The notes: a model not told the origin generated them from the sequence alone. Positions 1 to 8,321 are shown, counted from the stretch's first letter. The stretch: 64,000 bases of DNA from Microbacteriaceae bacterium PS02067 (GCA_029960085.1 JASCPG010000004.1:1-64000), one strand, 5' to 3'. A program made the numbers and translations.

Positions 1-101
1 TTGCTGAACGCCGCGGCGGTCCACAGCTTGCCGAAGTCGCGGCCGAGCGGCCGACGGCGTCCGGCTCCCTCGGCCGCGGCGGTGGGCGCGGACGCGGTCA
101 T
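1..101 (-). CDS. MFS-type transporter, N-terminal fragment
   Basis: Only the first 33 codons lie in the window; the gene runs off the left edge. The ATG overlaps the stop of the preceding 40-aa ORF as ATGA, so translation is probably coupled. After a basic, Ala-rich N-terminus the visible part reads LGRDFGKLWTAAAFSN. Seen: a polar N-tail followed by an LWTA-x-xxSN segment. Known: this pattern is typical of the first helix of major-facilitator drug exporters. Inferred: an efflux pump controlled by the upstream winged-helix regulator. Too little is visible to name the substrate. Confidence 0.55.
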   Translation of the reverse strand, partial: MTASAPTAAAEGAGRRRPLGRDFGKLWTAAAFS

Positions 102-220
102 CGCGGCAGCAGGTGGAGTGCGTGCAGCGCACCCTGATCGCGGACGAGCTCGTCGTGCGCGGCCGCGGCCGACGGGCGCGGCGGCACGATACGGGTCATC
201 ATCGAACTCTTTCGGCTCAT
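98..220 (-). CDS. 40-aa hypothetical protein between regulator and transporter
   Basis: This small ORF starts by an ATGA overlap with the regulator stop and ends by an ATGA overlap with the transporter start. A GGAGG-rich stretch inside the 3' end of the regulator gene sits about 7 nt before its ATG and looks like a ribosome-binding site. The product starts MSRKSSMMTR, is basic and proline/alanine-rich, and has no membrane segment or recognised domain. Third positions are GC-rich as in neighbouring genes. It may be a true small protein or only a ribosome relay that couples regulator and transporter translation. I do not recognise it. Confidence 0.5.
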   Translation of the reverse strand: MSRKSSMMTRIVPPRPSAAAAHDELVRDQGALHALHLLPR

Positions 221-876
221 GAGGCACCTCCTTCGGAGGACGGGGTCGCACGCGAGGTGGTCGGATGCGACGGGATCTGATCGGTGGGCAGGGGGAAGAC
301 GTCCGTGCGGATGCTGATGGGATGCACGTCGTCGACCTCCTGGTCGCGGTAGGTCGCCGTGAACTCGTCGACGACCTGCTGCAGGCGCGTCATCAGCTGC
401 GCGGCCTGCTCGGCGGTGAGGCGAAGCGTGGCGGTGGAGATCATGGCCTCGTCCTCGTCGAGCATCCCGGGGTTCGAGAGCGTCGAGCCGACGTACTGCA
501 TGAGCTGCTGATGCCGCCGGTTGAGGAACTCCTGCATGACGACCTGCGTCGCGGCGCGACCCGAGGGCGTCTTGATGACCTCGGCGTTCGTGAAGGAGAT
601 CCCTCCCCGCGGACGTTCCCACCACCGCTCACGCCCGGTCCCCCGGTCATCGACCTCACGGATGAGGTCGTGCTTCGCGAGGGCCCGGAGGTGATAGCTC
701 GTCGAGCCTGACGACTCGCCTGTGAGCGCTGCGAGGGTGCTCGCCGTCTGGGGGCCGTACTGCGACAGGATGTCGTAGATCTCGACGCGCAGCGGGTGGG
801 CGAGCGCCCGCAGCGCGCTCGCATCGAGGGTTCGCTCGGCACGAGGCGTCGCCGCCGGGGTGGTCTCTTCGGTCAT
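217..876 (-). CDS. ArsR-like winged-helix transcriptional regulator
   Basis: A 219-aa protein with an N-terminal winged-helix domain (about residues 15-85). The segment RALAHPLRVEIYDILSQYG is typical of ArsR/HTH_20 regulators, followed by a recognition region with SGSTSYHLRAL. The C-terminal half is a helical ligand or dimerisation domain rich in Arg, Gln and Met. No CxC metal site is visible, so a metal sensor is unlikely. It heads an operon with a 40-aa ORF and an MFS transporter, the usual layout of a self-repressing efflux regulator. The ATG is 6 nt after a TATCTT -10 element, so the mRNA is probably leaderless. The promoter is embedded in repeated TTGCA sites, consistent with autoregulation. 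Confidence 0.85.
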   Translation of the reverse strand: MTEETTPAATPRAERTLDASALRALAHPLRVEIYDILSQYGPQTASTLAALTGESSGSTSYHLRALAKHDLIREVDDRGTGRERWWERPRGGISFTNAEVIKTPSGRAATQVVMQEFLNRRHQQLMQYVGSTLSNPGMLDEDEAMISTATLRLTAEQAAQLMTRLQQVVDEFTATYRDQEVDDVHPISIRTDVFPLPTDQIPSHPTTSRATPSSEGGAS

Positions 877-878
877 GA

Positions 879-938
879 TGCAAAGATACCTTTGCAGTTG
901 ATGTCTTGCAAGCATTTCTTTGCAAGTGTCTCTTTGCA
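879..938. promoter_or_regulatory. Phased-repeat operator between regulator and dcp
   Basis: Four copies of TTGCA lie in the same orientation at 892, 906, 920 and 934, exactly 14 bp apart, most as (C)TTTGCA. The first pairs with an inverted copy, giving TGCAAAG-ATAC-CTTTGCA at 879-896. The second and third copies are themselves small palindromes (CTTGCAAG at 905-912, TTGCAA at 920-925). The array fills almost the whole 87-bp divergent gap and covers the regulator promoter. The likely ligand is the winged-helix regulator encoded to the left. It may also affect dcp. Confidence 0.65.
883..911 (-). promoter_or_regulatory. Promoter of the winged-helix regulator
   Basis: Reading leftward, TTGCAA (911-906) is a fair -35, followed by a 17-bp spacer and TATCTT (888-883) as -10. 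The predicted transcription start falls on or within a nucleotide of the ATG at 876, giving a leaderless transcript. Both hexamers overlap TTGCA operator copies, so bound repressor would block polymerase. Confidence 0.55.
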
Positions 939-963
939 TCGGATTACGCCTACGCTGGAACGC

Positions 964-3021
964 ATGACGGATGCCGCACTCAACCCCCTGCTCGCTCCTT
1001 CGACCCTCGCCTACGGGCTCCCCGACTATCGACTCTTCTCCACCGACGACTACCTGCCCGCCTTCGGCTCCGCTTTCGCCGCACACCGCGCCGAGATCGA
1101 GGCGATCACGTCCGAGACGGAGCCCGCGACGTTCGAGAACACGCTCGTCGCGCTCGAACGCTCGGGCGAAGCCCTCGGCCAGGTCGCCCGCGTGTTCTAC
1201 ACGGTCTCTTCCGCCGACGCGACCGCCGCCGTGCAGGAGATCGATGAGACTCTCGCCCCCCTCATGGCCGCCCACCACGACGCCATCCAGCTCGACGCCG
1301 CACTGTACCGCCGCGTCGCCGAGGTGCATGCGCACCTCGATGACCTCGACCTCTCCCCCGAACAGCGCTACCTCGTCGAGCGGACCTATCGCGAGATGAC
1401 GCACGCCGGCGCGGGGCTCGATGAGGCGCAGAAGGCCGAATTGACCGACCTGAACCAGCGCCTGTCCGTCCTCACGACCACGTTCGAGAAGAACCTCCTC
1501 GCCGACACGAACGACCTCGCCGTCGTGTTCGACGACGCCGCCGAGCTCGACGGACTGACGCCGGGTGAGCTTTCCGCCGCGGCGCAGAATGCCGCCGATC
1601 GCGGACTCACCGGACGCTACGTCATCACGCTGACGCTGTTCACCGGGCATCCCTACCTGTCGACGCTCACGAACCGCGAGAGCCGCCGCCGCCTGCTCGA
1701 GGCCTCACGCTCGCGCGGCGCCCGCGGCGGCGAGCACGACAACCGCGACGTGCTGCGCGAGATCGTGAAACTCCGCGCGCGCCGGGCGGAACTCCTCGGT
1801 TACGCGAGTCATGCAGCGTACGTGACGAGTGACGAGACCGCCGGGTCACCGGACGCCGTGCACTCGCTCCTTCGCCGCCTCGCGGTGCCCGCCGCGGCGA
1901 ACGCGCGTCGCGAGCAGGCGGCCCTGCAACAGATCGCGGATGCCTCGGGTGCGACGTTCCCGATCGAGGCGCACGACTGGGCGTTCTACACCGAGAAGGT
2001 CCGCGAGGCGGAGTACGACCTCGACCGCACGGCGCTGCGTCCGTGGTTCGAAGCCGAGCGTGTGCTGCAGGACGGCGTGTTCCGTGCCGCCACGCAGCTG
2101 TACGGCATCACCTTCACCGAGCGCGCCGACCTGCCCGCCTACCACCCCGACGCGCGCGTCTTCGAGATCCACAACGAAGACGGCTCGCCGCTCGGCCTCT
2201 TCATCCTCGACCTGTACACGCGCGACACGAAGCGCGGCGGGGCATGGATGAACTCCATCGTGTCGCAGTCGGCGCTGCGCGGCACGTCGCCCGTCGTCGT
2301 CAACAACCTCAACGTCCCGAAGCCGGCGCCCGGGGAGCCGACGCTCCTCACCCTCGACGAGGTGACGACGCTCTTCCACGAGTTCGGCCACGCCCTGCAC
2401 GGCCTGTTCGCGACCGTGACCTACCCGCACTTCGCCGGCACGAACGTCTTCCGCGACTTCGTCGAGTTCCCGAGCCAGGTGAACGAGATGTGGATCCTGT
2501 GGCCCGAGATCCTCGCCACGTACGCGCGTCACGTCGAGACGGGTGAGCCGCTGCCGGATGCCGTCGTGGAGAAGCTCCACGCCTCCGAGGCGTTCAACCA
2601 GGGGTTCGCGACGAGCGAGTATCTCGCCGCGTCGTGGCTCGACCAGGCCTGGCACTCACTGAGCGCCGCGGAGGCCGAGGCCGACCTCGACGTCGCGCAG
2701 TTCGAGGCATCCGCCCTCGCCGACATCGGGCTCGACAACCCGGTCGTTCCCACCCGGTACTCGTCTACGTACTTCGCGCACGTCTTCTCGGGCGGCTACA
2801 GCGCGGGCTACTACTCGTACATCTGGAGCGAGGTGCTCGACGCCGACACGGTCGAGTGGTTCACCGAGAACGGTGGGCTGACCCGCGAGAACGGCGACCG
2901 CTTCCGCACGCGACTGCTCGGCGTCGGCGGGTCGAAGGATCCGCTGGAGGCATACCGCGACTTCCGTGGTCGGGATGCCGAGATCGCCCCGCTCCTGGCC
3001 CGTCGCGGCCTCGAGGGCTGA
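964..3021 (+). CDS. dcp: M3-family peptidyl-dipeptidase (Dcp/oligopeptidase A-like)
   Basis: A cytoplasmic zinc metallopeptidase of 685 aa, the usual length for family M3. The zinc motif HEFGH (residues 472-476) is followed by ALHGLF and a downstream VEFPSQVNEMW segment that supplies the third ligand. The C-terminal FSGGYSAGYYSYIWSEV is the substrate-binding signature of M3 enzymes. It removes dipeptides from the C-terminus of short peptides during peptide turnover. The start at 964 is chosen because the family N-terminus (NPLLAPSTLAYGLPDY) begins just after it and a TACGCT -10 lies 7 nt upstream. Longer in-frame extensions would run through the operator. It is divergent from the efflux regulator; whether the two are functionally linked is unknown. 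Confidence 0.93.
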   Translation: MTDAALNPLLAPSTLAYGLPDYRLFSTDDYLPAFGSAFAAHRAEIEAITSETEPATFENTLVALERSGEALGQVARVFYTVSSADATAAVQEIDETLAPLMAAHHDAIQLDAALYRRVAEVHAHLDDLDLSPEQRYLVERTYREMTHAGAGLDEAQKAELTDLNQRLSVLTTTFEKNLLADTNDLAVVFDDAAELDGLTPGELSAAAQNAADRGLTGRYVITLTLFTGHPYLSTLTNRESRRRLLEASRSRGARGGEHDNRDVLREIVKLRARRAELLGYASHAAYVTSDETAGSPDAVHSLLRRLAVPAAANARREQAALQQIADASGATFPIEAHDWAFYTEKVREAEYDLDRTALRPWFEAERVLQDGVFRAATQLYGITFTERADLPAYHPDARVFEIHNEDGSPLGLFILDLYTRDTKRGGAWMNSIVSQSALRGTSPVVVNNLNVPKPAPGEPTLLTLDEVTTLFHEFGHALHGLFATVTYPHFAGTNVFRDFVEFPSQVNEMWILWPEILATYARHVETGEPLPDAVVEKLHASEAFNQGFATSEYLAASWLDQAWHSLSAAEAEADLDVAQFEASALADIGLDNPVVPTRYSSTYFAHVFSGGYSAGYYSYIWSEVLDADTVEWFTENGGLTRENGDRFRTRLLGVGGSKDPLEAYRDFRGRDAEIAPLLARRGLEG

Positions 3022-3023
3022 CG

Positions 3024-3596
3024 CTACCCCTCGCGGACTGCCGGCGGCGAGACGGCGTACACGAGGCGCGCGAACTGTCCGACCGCCCTCGCCGACACGA
3101 GGCGGAGGCGATCGGACTCGAGCCGTCGCGGGAGCAGCGGCGCACCGCCCGTGAGCAGGACCGGCGCGACCGAGACCGCGATCTCGTCGAGCGCGCCCGC
3201 GTCGAGGAACTGGCCCGCGAGGTCACCGCCTCCGACCACCCAGACGTCCGCGTCGCCGGCCGCCTCACGCAGCCGGGGCAGCACATCGGTCACGTCGCCC
3301 GAGACGAGGGTCACATCGGCGCCCTCGGGTATCGGGAGATCCCGCGTCGTGAAGACGAACGTGGGGCGGTCGCCGTGGAACTCCCGCCACTTCTCGGGAT
3401 GAGCCAGGATGTCGGACTCGGCGAGGACCCATTCGTATGTCGTCGATCCCTCGACGAGCACGCCGGCGTTCGCGGGTAGCAACGACTCGTCGGGGGTCGT
3501 CCCTTCCTCGACGGCGAACAGCCATGCGAGGGAGTTGCGCTCGTCGGCGATCCACCCATTCAGTGTGACGGCAGTGTCGAAGAGGATGCGGCTCAT
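3024..3596 (-). CDS. Dihydrofolate reductase-like (RibD C-terminal domain) protein
   Basis: A 190-aa protein of the RibD-C/DHFR-like superfamily. The N-terminus MSRILFDTAVTLNGWIAD is the first strand and loop of the fold, and DADVWVVGGGDLAGQFLDAG is the NADPH-binding glycine-rich turn. Such proteins are stand-alone NADPH-dependent reductases of mostly unknown substrate. They are often called dihydrofolate reductase, but true folate activity is not shown. A TACGCT -10 ends 6 nt before the ATG, implying a leaderless mRNA. The stop is 2 nt from the dcp stop on the opposite strand, so the two genes converge. Confidence 0.85.
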   Translation of the reverse strand: MSRILFDTAVTLNGWIADERNSLAWLFAVEEGTTPDESLLPANAGVLVEGSTTYEWVLAESDILAHPEKWREFHGDRPTFVFTTRDLPIPEGADVTLVSGDVTDVLPRLREAAGDADVWVVGGGDLAGQFLDAGALDEIAVSVAPVLLTGGAPLLPRRLESDRLRLVSARAVGQFARLVYAVSPPAVREG

Positions 3597-3645
3597 GCAG
3601 CGAGCGTAGGACGCACCTCCGACATCCGGTGCGCCCGGCGCGCGC

Positions 3646-4914
3646 TCAGGCGCTCTTGCGCTTGCGCTCCAGCACGAGCGTCGGCGCGGCGCCGTCGGTC
3701 ACGGATGCCCGCGTGACGATCACCTTGGCGACGTCGTCGATCGACGGGATCTCGAACATGATCGGGCCGAGCACGTCCTCGAGGATCGCCCGGAGCCCGC
3801 GGGCGCCGGTCTTGCGGGCGACGGCGAGGTCGGCGATCGCACGCAGCGCGTCGTCCTCGAACTCGAGTTCCGCCCCGTCGAGCTGGAACATGCGCTGATA
3901 CTGCTTCACGAACGCGTTCTTCGGACCCGTGAGGATCTCGATGAGCGCCGTCTGGTCGAGCGGCGCCACCGAGGTCACGACGGGCAGGCGCCCGATGAAT
4001 TCCGGGATGAGCCCGAACTTGTGCAGGTCTTCCGGCTCGACTTCGCTGAACAGGTCGAGCTCTTTGCCCTTCTCCTGCAGCGGGGCGCCGAAGCCGACCC
4101 CGTGCTTGCCGACGCGGGAGGAGATGATGTCTTCGAGCCCGGCGAACGCTCCGGCGACGATGAACAGCACGTTCGTCGTGTCGATCTGGATGAACTCCTG
4201 ATGCGGGTGCTTGCGTCCGCCCTGCGGCGGGACGGAGGCGACCGTGCCTTCGAGGATCTTCAGGAGCGCCTGCTGCACGCCCTCGCCCGACACGTCGCGC
4301 GTGATCGACGGGTTCTCAGCCTTGCGGGCGATCTTGTCGACCTCGTCGATGTAGATGATGCCCGTCTCGGCGCGCTTCACGTCGAAGTCGGCGGCCTGCA
4401 GGAGCTTCAGAAGGATGTTCTCGACGTCCTCACCGACGTAGCCCGCCTCCGTCAGCGCCGTCGCATCGGCGACCGCGAACGGGACGTTGAGTCGCTTCGC
4501 GAGCGTCTGCGCGAGGTAGGTCTTGCCGCAACCGGTCGGGCCGAGGAGCAGGATGTTGCTCTTCGCGATCTCGACCTCTTCGGCCCGCTGCTCGGCCGGC
4601 TGGATCGTGCCGTGGGCGCGCACGCGCTTGTAGTGGTTGTAGACGGCGACGGAGAGGGCCTTCTTGGCGGCATCCTGCCCGACGACGTACTCCTCGAGGA
4701 ACGCGAAGATCTCACGCGGCTTCGGGAGGTCGAAGTCGGCGACGACGCCCTCCCCGGCCTCGGCCATGCGCTCTTCGATGATCTCGTTGCAGAGTTCGAC
4801 GCACTCGTCGCAGATGTAGACGCCGGGTCCGGCGATCAACTGCTGCACCTGCTTCTGGCTCTTGCCGCAGAACGAGCACTTGAACAGGTCGGCGCTCTCA
4901 CCGATGCGAGCCAT
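3646..4914 (-). CDS. clpX: ATP-dependent protease ATP-binding subunit ClpX
   Basis: The AAA+ unfoldase that feeds substrates to ClpP, 422 aa, near the usual 424. The N-terminal C4 zinc finger uses Cys13, Cys16, Cys35 and Cys38. Walker A is GPTGCGKT (125-132), Walker B is [10 protein letters not shown], and the pore and RKH regions are present. The C-terminal domain ends in the basic KRKSA. The start at 4914 is fixed by a strong AAGGAGGA Shine-Dalgarno and by the conserved [19 protein letters not shown]-terminus. It lies downstream of clpP1-clpP2 but behind a hairpin terminator, so it probably has its own promoter; TAGGCT at 4957-4952 is a possible -10. Confidence 0.97.
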   Translation of the reverse strand: MARIGESADLFKCSFCGKSQKQVQQLIAGPGVYICDECVELCNEIIEERMAEAGEGVVADFDLPKPREIFAFLEEYVVGQDAAKKALSVAVYNHYKRVRAHGTIQPAEQRAEEVEIAKSNILLLGPTGCGKTYLAQTLAKRLNVPFAVADATALTEAGYVGEDVENILLKLLQAADFDVKRAETGIIYIDEVDKIARKAENPSITRDVSGEGVQQALLKILEGTVASVPPQGGRKHPHQEFIQIDTTNVLFIVAGAFAGLEDIISSRVGKHGVGFGAPLQEKGKELDLFSEVEPEDLHKFGLIPEFIGRLPVVTSVAPLDQTALIEILTGPKNAFVKQYQRMFQLDGAELEFEDDALRAIADLAVARKTGARGLRAILEDVLGPIMFEIPSIDDVAKVIVTRASVTDGAAPTLVLERKRKSA

Positions 4915-5003
4915 GTGCTCCTCCTTCAGACCATGCTCCGGGACGCTTTCGAGCCTAACCGCTGACGGGGACATCGCGGCGGATTGCGACACGTTGTCGC
5001 AGA

Positions 5004-5049
5004 TGACGACGGCCCCGCTCCCGGCGATGCGGGGGCGGGGCCGTCGTCA
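5004..5049 (-). terminator. Hairpin terminator after clpP2
   Basis: A perfect 15-bp stem (5004-5018 with 5035-5049, core ACGACGGCCCCGC) encloses a 16-nt loop that can pair further (CCCG/CGGG). It begins 10 nt past the clpP2 stop. There is no T tract, as is common for actinobacterial terminators. It would separate the clpP1P2 transcript from clpX, at least partly. Confidence 0.75.
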
Positions 5050-5058
5050 GCGATCGGG

Positions 5059-5736
5059 TCAGGACGAGATCGCGGCCGGCACGCGCTTGCGTGTCGTCAG
5101 CACCTGGTCGACGATGCCGTAGTCCATCGCCTCCTGGGCGGAGAGGATCTTGTCGCGGTCGATGTCCTTGTTCACCTGCTCCTGCGAGCGGTTGGTGTGG
5201 CGGGCCATCGTCTCCTCGAGCCAGGTGCGCATGCGGAGGATCTCCGCCGCCTGGATCTCGATGTCGGATGCCTGCCCGTGGCCGGACTCGCCGACGGCGG
5301 GCTGGTGGATCAGGATGCGGGCGTTCGGCAGGGCCAGACGCTTGCCCGGGGCACCGGCCGCGAGCAGCACGGATGCCGCGGAGGCGGCCTGACCGAGGAC
5401 GACCGTCTGGATCTGCGGCGACACGTACTGCATCGTGTCGTAGATCGCCGTCATGGCCGTGAACGAGCCGCCGGGCGAGTTGATGTACATGATGATGTCG
5501 CGGTCGGGGTCCTGCGACTCGAGCACGAGCAGCTGCGCCATGACATCGTCGGCGGACGCGTCGTCGACCTGCACGCCGAGGAAGATCACGCGGTCTTCGA
5601 ACAGCTTGTTGTACGGGTCCTGGCGCTTGTAGCCATAGGCCGTGCGCTCCTCGAACTGGGGCAGGATGTAGCGGCTGGACGGCATCTGCAGGCCGCCGGC
5701 CGAGTGCATCGGGGCGCCGAAGGCGGGGGTGTTCAT
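5059..5736 (-). CDS. clpP2: ATP-dependent Clp protease proteolytic subunit (second copy)
   Basis: A 225-aa serine peptidase subunit of the two-ring ClpP complex. The triad is visible: Ser119 in GQAASAAS, His144 in LIHQP, and Asp in the DRDK segment before LSAQEAMDYG. The strand segment [19 protein letters not shown] is intact. The N-terminus is longer than that of the partner, as usual for ClpP2, and is probably processed. It starts 18 bp after clpP1 with a good GAAGGAGC site. In actinobacteria active proteolysis needs mixed ClpP1/ClpP2 rings with ClpX or ClpC, so these genes work as one unit. Confidence 0.96.
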   Translation of the reverse strand: MNTPAFGAPMHSAGGLQMPSSRYILPQFEERTAYGYKRQDPYNKLFEDRVIFLGVQVDDASADDVMAQLLVLESQDPDRDIIMYINSPGGSFTAMTAIYDTMQYVSPQIQTVVLGQAASAASVLLAAGAPGKRLALPNARILIHQPAVGESGHGQASDIEIQAAEILRMRTWLEETMARHTNRSQEQVNKDIDRDKILSAQEAMDYGIVDQVLTTRKRVPAAISS

Positions 5737-5754
5737 TCGTTCTGCTCCTTCGGG

Positions 5755-6363
5755 TCAGTTCGCGGGGGTGGACGCGGCCGTCGACTCGGTGCCGCCGCCG
5801 CCGATGACGTCGGAGGCCGACTCGCGGATGTGGTCGACGAAGCCGTACTCGAGGGCCTCGTCGGCGGTGAACCAGCGGTCGCGGTCGCCGTCGGCGTTGA
5901 TCTGCTCGACCGTCTTGCCGGTCTGGGCGGCGGTGATCTCGGCCAGACGGTTCTTCATCGAGATGATGAGCTGCGCCTGCGTCTGGATGTCGCTCGACGT
6001 GCCGCCGAACCCGCCGTGCGGCTGGTGGAGGAGCACGCGGGCGTTCGGCGTGATGTAGCGCTTGCCCTTCGTGCCCGCCGTCAGCAGGAGCTGGCCCATC
6101 GAAGCCGCCATGCCGATGCCGACGGTGACGATGTCGTTCGGGACGAACTGCATCGTGTCGTAGATCGCCATGCCCGCCGTGATCGAGCCGCCGGGAGAGT
6201 TGATGTAGAGGTAGATGTCCCGCTCGGAGTCCTCCGCGGCGAGCAGCAGGATCTTCGCGCAGATCTCGTTCGCGTTCTCGTCGCGCACCTCCGACCCGAG
6301 CCAGATGATGCGGTCCTTCAGCAGCCTGTCGAAGACGCTCGTCGCGACCAGTGGTTCAGCCAT
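5755..6363 (-). CDS. clpP1: ATP-dependent Clp protease proteolytic subunit (first copy)
   Basis: A 202-aa ClpP with catalytic Ser88 (GMAASMG), His112 (LLHQP) and an Asp in the DRDR segment before [15 protein letters not shown]. It is the promoter-proximal gene of the clpP1P2 operon. The start at 6363 ([19 protein letters not shown]) follows CAGGAG; an open frame continues upstream into Arg/Pro-rich nonsense and is rejected. A ClgR-like box lies about 70 bp upstream, suggesting stress activation as in other actinobacteria. The C-terminus ([15 protein letters not shown]) is a short low-complexity tail. Confidence 0.96.
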   Translation of the reverse strand: MAEPLVATSVFDRLLKDRIIWLGSEVRDENANEICAKILLLAAEDSERDIYLYINSPGGSITAGMAIYDTMQFVPNDIVTVGIGMAASMGQLLLTAGTKGKRYITPNARVLLHQPHGGFGGTSSDIQTQAQLIISMKNRLAEITAAQTGKTVEQINADGDRDRWFTADEALEYGFVDHIRESASDVIGGGGTESTAASTPAN

Positions 6364-6431
6364 GGATACTCCTGATTCCGGGTTTCGGTATGTCAACGAA
6401 TCTACCGAGGCGGCCGGGTGCCCCCGCCCGT

Positions 6432-6449
6432 GTTCGCCGTCGGCGGAGC
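6432..6449 (-). promoter_or_regulatory. Candidate ClgR box upstream of clpP1P2
   Basis: On the minus strand CGCCGACGGCG (6445-6435) matches the ClgR core CGCYNANRGCG, followed by AAC. On the plus strand it reads GTTCGC-N5-GCG. A TAGATT -10 candidate lies at 6404-6399, placing the box centre near -48. ClgR is the known activator of clpP1P2 in Streptomyces, Corynebacterium and Mycobacterium. No clgR gene is in the window. Confidence 0.5.
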
Positions 6450-6478
6450 GCGTGTCGGGTGCGCTCCGGGGGGGACGA

Positions 6479-6512
6479 CGAAGGGTCGGATGCCGAGGCA
6501 TCCGACCCTTCG
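6479..6512 (-). terminator. Hairpin terminator after tig
   Basis: A perfect inverted repeat of 16 bp per arm (6479-6494 and 6497-6512) closes on CGAG. It starts 18 nt after the trigger factor stop. The arms contain GGATGCC and GGCATCC, the over-represented word of this genome. It ends tig transcription before the clpP1 promoter region. Confidence 0.8.
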
Positions 6513-6529
6513 CGCTACCGTGAGCCGTC

Positions 6530-7999
6530 TTACTCGGCGGCGGGCTTCTTCGCAGCCGGCTTCTTGGCGGCGGGCTTCTTCGCGGGAGCCTTCTTCGCAG
6601 GAGCCTCCTCGTCGGCGGCCTTCTCCGCGGCGGCCTCCTTCGCCGGCGCCTTCTTCGCGGCGGGCTTCTTGGCGGGAGCCTTCTTCGCGGCGGGCTTCTC
6701 CTCCGCGGGCTCGGCGTCCTCATCCTCGGCGGCGAAGCCGGTGAGGTCGACGGCCTTGCCGTTCGTGTCGACGACCGTGACCTTGCCGAGGGCGATCGCG
6801 ATCGCCTTGTTGCGGGCGACCTCGCCGACCATGAGCGGCAGCTGGTTGCCCTGCTGCAGCGCGTCGACGAACTCCTGCGGCGCCATGCCGTACTGCGCGG
6901 CGGACTGGATGAGGTACTGCGTCAGCTCGTCCTGGGAAACCTCGACCTCGTGGACCTCGGCGAGCTTGTCGAGGATCATCTGGGTGCGATACTGCTTCTC
7001 GCTCGCCTCGGTGACCTCGGCGCGGTGCACGTCATCCTCCAGGCGTCCCTCGCCCTCGAGGTGCGTGTGGACCTCGTCCTCGATGAGCGCTGCGGGAACG
7101 GGAAGCTCGGTGGCGGCGATGAGCGCATCGACGAGCTTGTCGCGGGCCGCGGCGCCCTGGACGAACACCGACTGCTCGGCCACGCGCTCGGCGAGGCTGT
7201 CGCGCAGCTCCGCGATCGTGTCGAACTCGCTCGCCATCTGGGCGAAGTCGTCATCGGCATCCGGGAGCTCGCGCTCCTTGACCGCGGTGACCGAGACGGA
7301 GACCTCGGCCTCCTCGCCGGCGTGGTCGCCGCCGACGAGCGTCGAGCGGAACGTGGTGTCCTCACCGGCGGTGAGCGAGTCGACGGCCTCGTCGATGCCC
7401 TCGAGCAGCTCGCCCGAGCCGACCTCGTACGAGACGCCCTCGGCGCGGTCGATCTCGGCGCCATCGATCGTGGCGACGAGGTTCAGCTCGACGAAGTCGC
7501 CCTTCGCTGCGGGGCGGTCAACCGTGACGAGCGTGCCGAAGCGGCCGCGCAGGCGATCGAGCTCGGCGTCGATGGCCGCGGCGTCGGTCTCGACGGCGTC
7601 GATCTCGACGGTGATGTCCTTCAGCTCCGGCAGGTCGAACTCGGGGCGGACGTCGACCTCGACCTCGACCTTGAGGTCGCCGGAGAAGTCCTTGTCGCTC
7701 GGCCAGTCGATGACCTCGGCGGACGGGCGGCCGAGCGTACGCAGCTCGTTCGCGGTGACGGCCTCACGGTAGAACCCGTCGAGGCCTTCGCTCACGGCGT
7801 GCTCGATGACCGCGCCGCGGCCGACGCGCTGGTCGATGATGGGTGCGGGCACCTTGCCCTTGCGGAAGCCGGGGATCTGGATGTCCTGGGCGATGTGCTC
7901 GTACGCGTGCGCGATCGACGGCTTGAGCTCGTCCGGGGTGACCGAGATGTGCAGCTTCACCCGGGTGGGGCTGAGCTTCTCAACGGTGCTGGTGACCAT
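6530..7999 (-). CDS. tig: Trigger factor with Lys/Ala/Pro-rich tail
   Basis: A ribosome-bound chaperone and peptidyl-prolyl isomerase, 489 aa. The N-terminal ribosome-binding loop GFRKGKVP is present (residues 44-51). It is followed by a central FKBP-like domain starting near [17 protein letters not shown] and a helical C-terminal chaperone domain to about residue 425. The last 60 or so residues are an added tail of repeated [14 protein letters not shown] units, resembling histone-H1-like or mycobacterial HupB tails. The common trigger factor is about 430-450 aa, so the tail is extra. It lies between tRNA-Pro and clpP1P2, the normal chaperone-protease neighbourhood. Confidence 0.95.
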   Translation of the reverse strand: MVTSTVEKLSPTRVKLHISVTPDELKPSIAHAYEHIAQDIQIPGFRKGKVPAPIIDQRVGRGAVIEHAVSEGLDGFYREAVTANELRTLGRPSAEVIDWPSDKDFSGDLKVEVEVDVRPEFDLPELKDITVEIDAVETDAAAIDAELDRLRGRFGTLVTVDRPAAKGDFVELNLVATIDGAEIDRAEGVSYEVGSGELLEGIDEAVDSLTAGEDTTFRSTLVGGDHAGEEAEVSVSVTAVKERELPDADDDFAQMASEFDTIAELRDSLAERVAEQSVFVQGAAARDKLVDALIAATELPVPAALIEDEVHTHLEGEGRLEDDVHRAEVTEASEKQYRTQMILDKLAEVHEVEVSQDELTQYLIQSAAQYGMAPQEFVDALQQGNQLPLMVGEVARNKAIAIALGKVTVVDTNGKAVDLTGFAAEDEDAEPAEEKPAAKKAPAKKPAAKKAPAKEAAAEKAADEEAPAKKAPAKKPAAKKPAAKKPAAE

Positions 8000-8079
8000 G
8001 CCTGTTCGTTCTCCTCGTGTTCGGCCGCGCGGGAGCGCGTCCGGGGTCTGGGTCTGGTTCCTGAGTCAGGGGGCCGATG

Positions 8080-8153
8080 TCGGGGCGACAGGATTTGAAC
8101 CTGCGGCCTCCCGCTCCCAAAGCGGGCGCTCTACCAAGCTGAGCTACGCCCCG
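8080..8153 (-). tRNA. tRNA-Pro(TGG)
   Basis: A full cloverleaf on the minus strand. The acceptor CGGGGCG pairs with CGCCCCG, the D arm is GCTC/GAGC, the anticodon stem CCCGC/GCGGG encloses TTTGGGA with anticodon TGG, and the T arm contains GGTTCAAATCC. The discriminator is A. CCA is not encoded. It lies about 80 bp upstream of tig and is read in the same direction. Confidence 0.95.
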
Positions 8154-8193
8154 GGCGCGCACGCGAGCGAGCGCCGAAAAACGGCCAATGGCA

Positions 8194-8220
8194 AGTCTAG
8201 CCGACGCGACCTTGTAGACT
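8194..8220. promoter_or_regulatory. Back-to-back -10 elements for divergent tRNA genes
   Basis: TAGACT at 8215-8220 faces tRNA-Gly and TAGACT at 8199-8194 (minus strand) faces tRNA-Pro, 15 bp apart. They leave leaders of about 20 and 34 nt. TAGACT recurs before ettA, a lipoprotein gene and gatC in this window. No good -35 is visible for either. Confidence 0.4.
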
Positions 8221-8247
8221 CTTCGGGATGCCGCTTCGCGCGGCCTC

Positions 8248-8321
8248 GGGGATGTAGCTCAATGGTAGAGCTTCAGTCTTCCAAACTGACGGCGCGGGTT
8301 CGATTCCCGTCATCCCCTCCA
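8248..8321 (+). tRNA. tRNA-Gly(TCC)
   Basis: The acceptor GGGGATG pairs with CATCCCC, the D arm is GCTC/GAGC, the anticodon stem TCAGT/ACTGA encloses CTTCCAA with anticodon TCC, and the T arm GCGGG/CCCGT is intact. The discriminator is T at 8318 and the CCA end is encoded at 8319-8321. It is transcribed toward the toxin operon that starts 100 bp downstream. Confidence 0.95.

Noticed and set aside
1..222. Plus-strand frame at the left edge.
   Set aside because: It is antisense to the MFS start and the 40-aa ORF, Arg/Ala-rich and without motifs.
4021..4965. Long plus-strand frame opposite clpX.
   Set aside because: Shadow of clpX; composition is Asp/Val/Leu-rich without any domain.
6541..6700. 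Short direct repeats that could suggest a CRISPR or tandem-repeat locus.
   Set aside because: They encode the Lys/Ala/Pro tail of trigger factor and have no spacer structure. No CRISPR array is present in the window.
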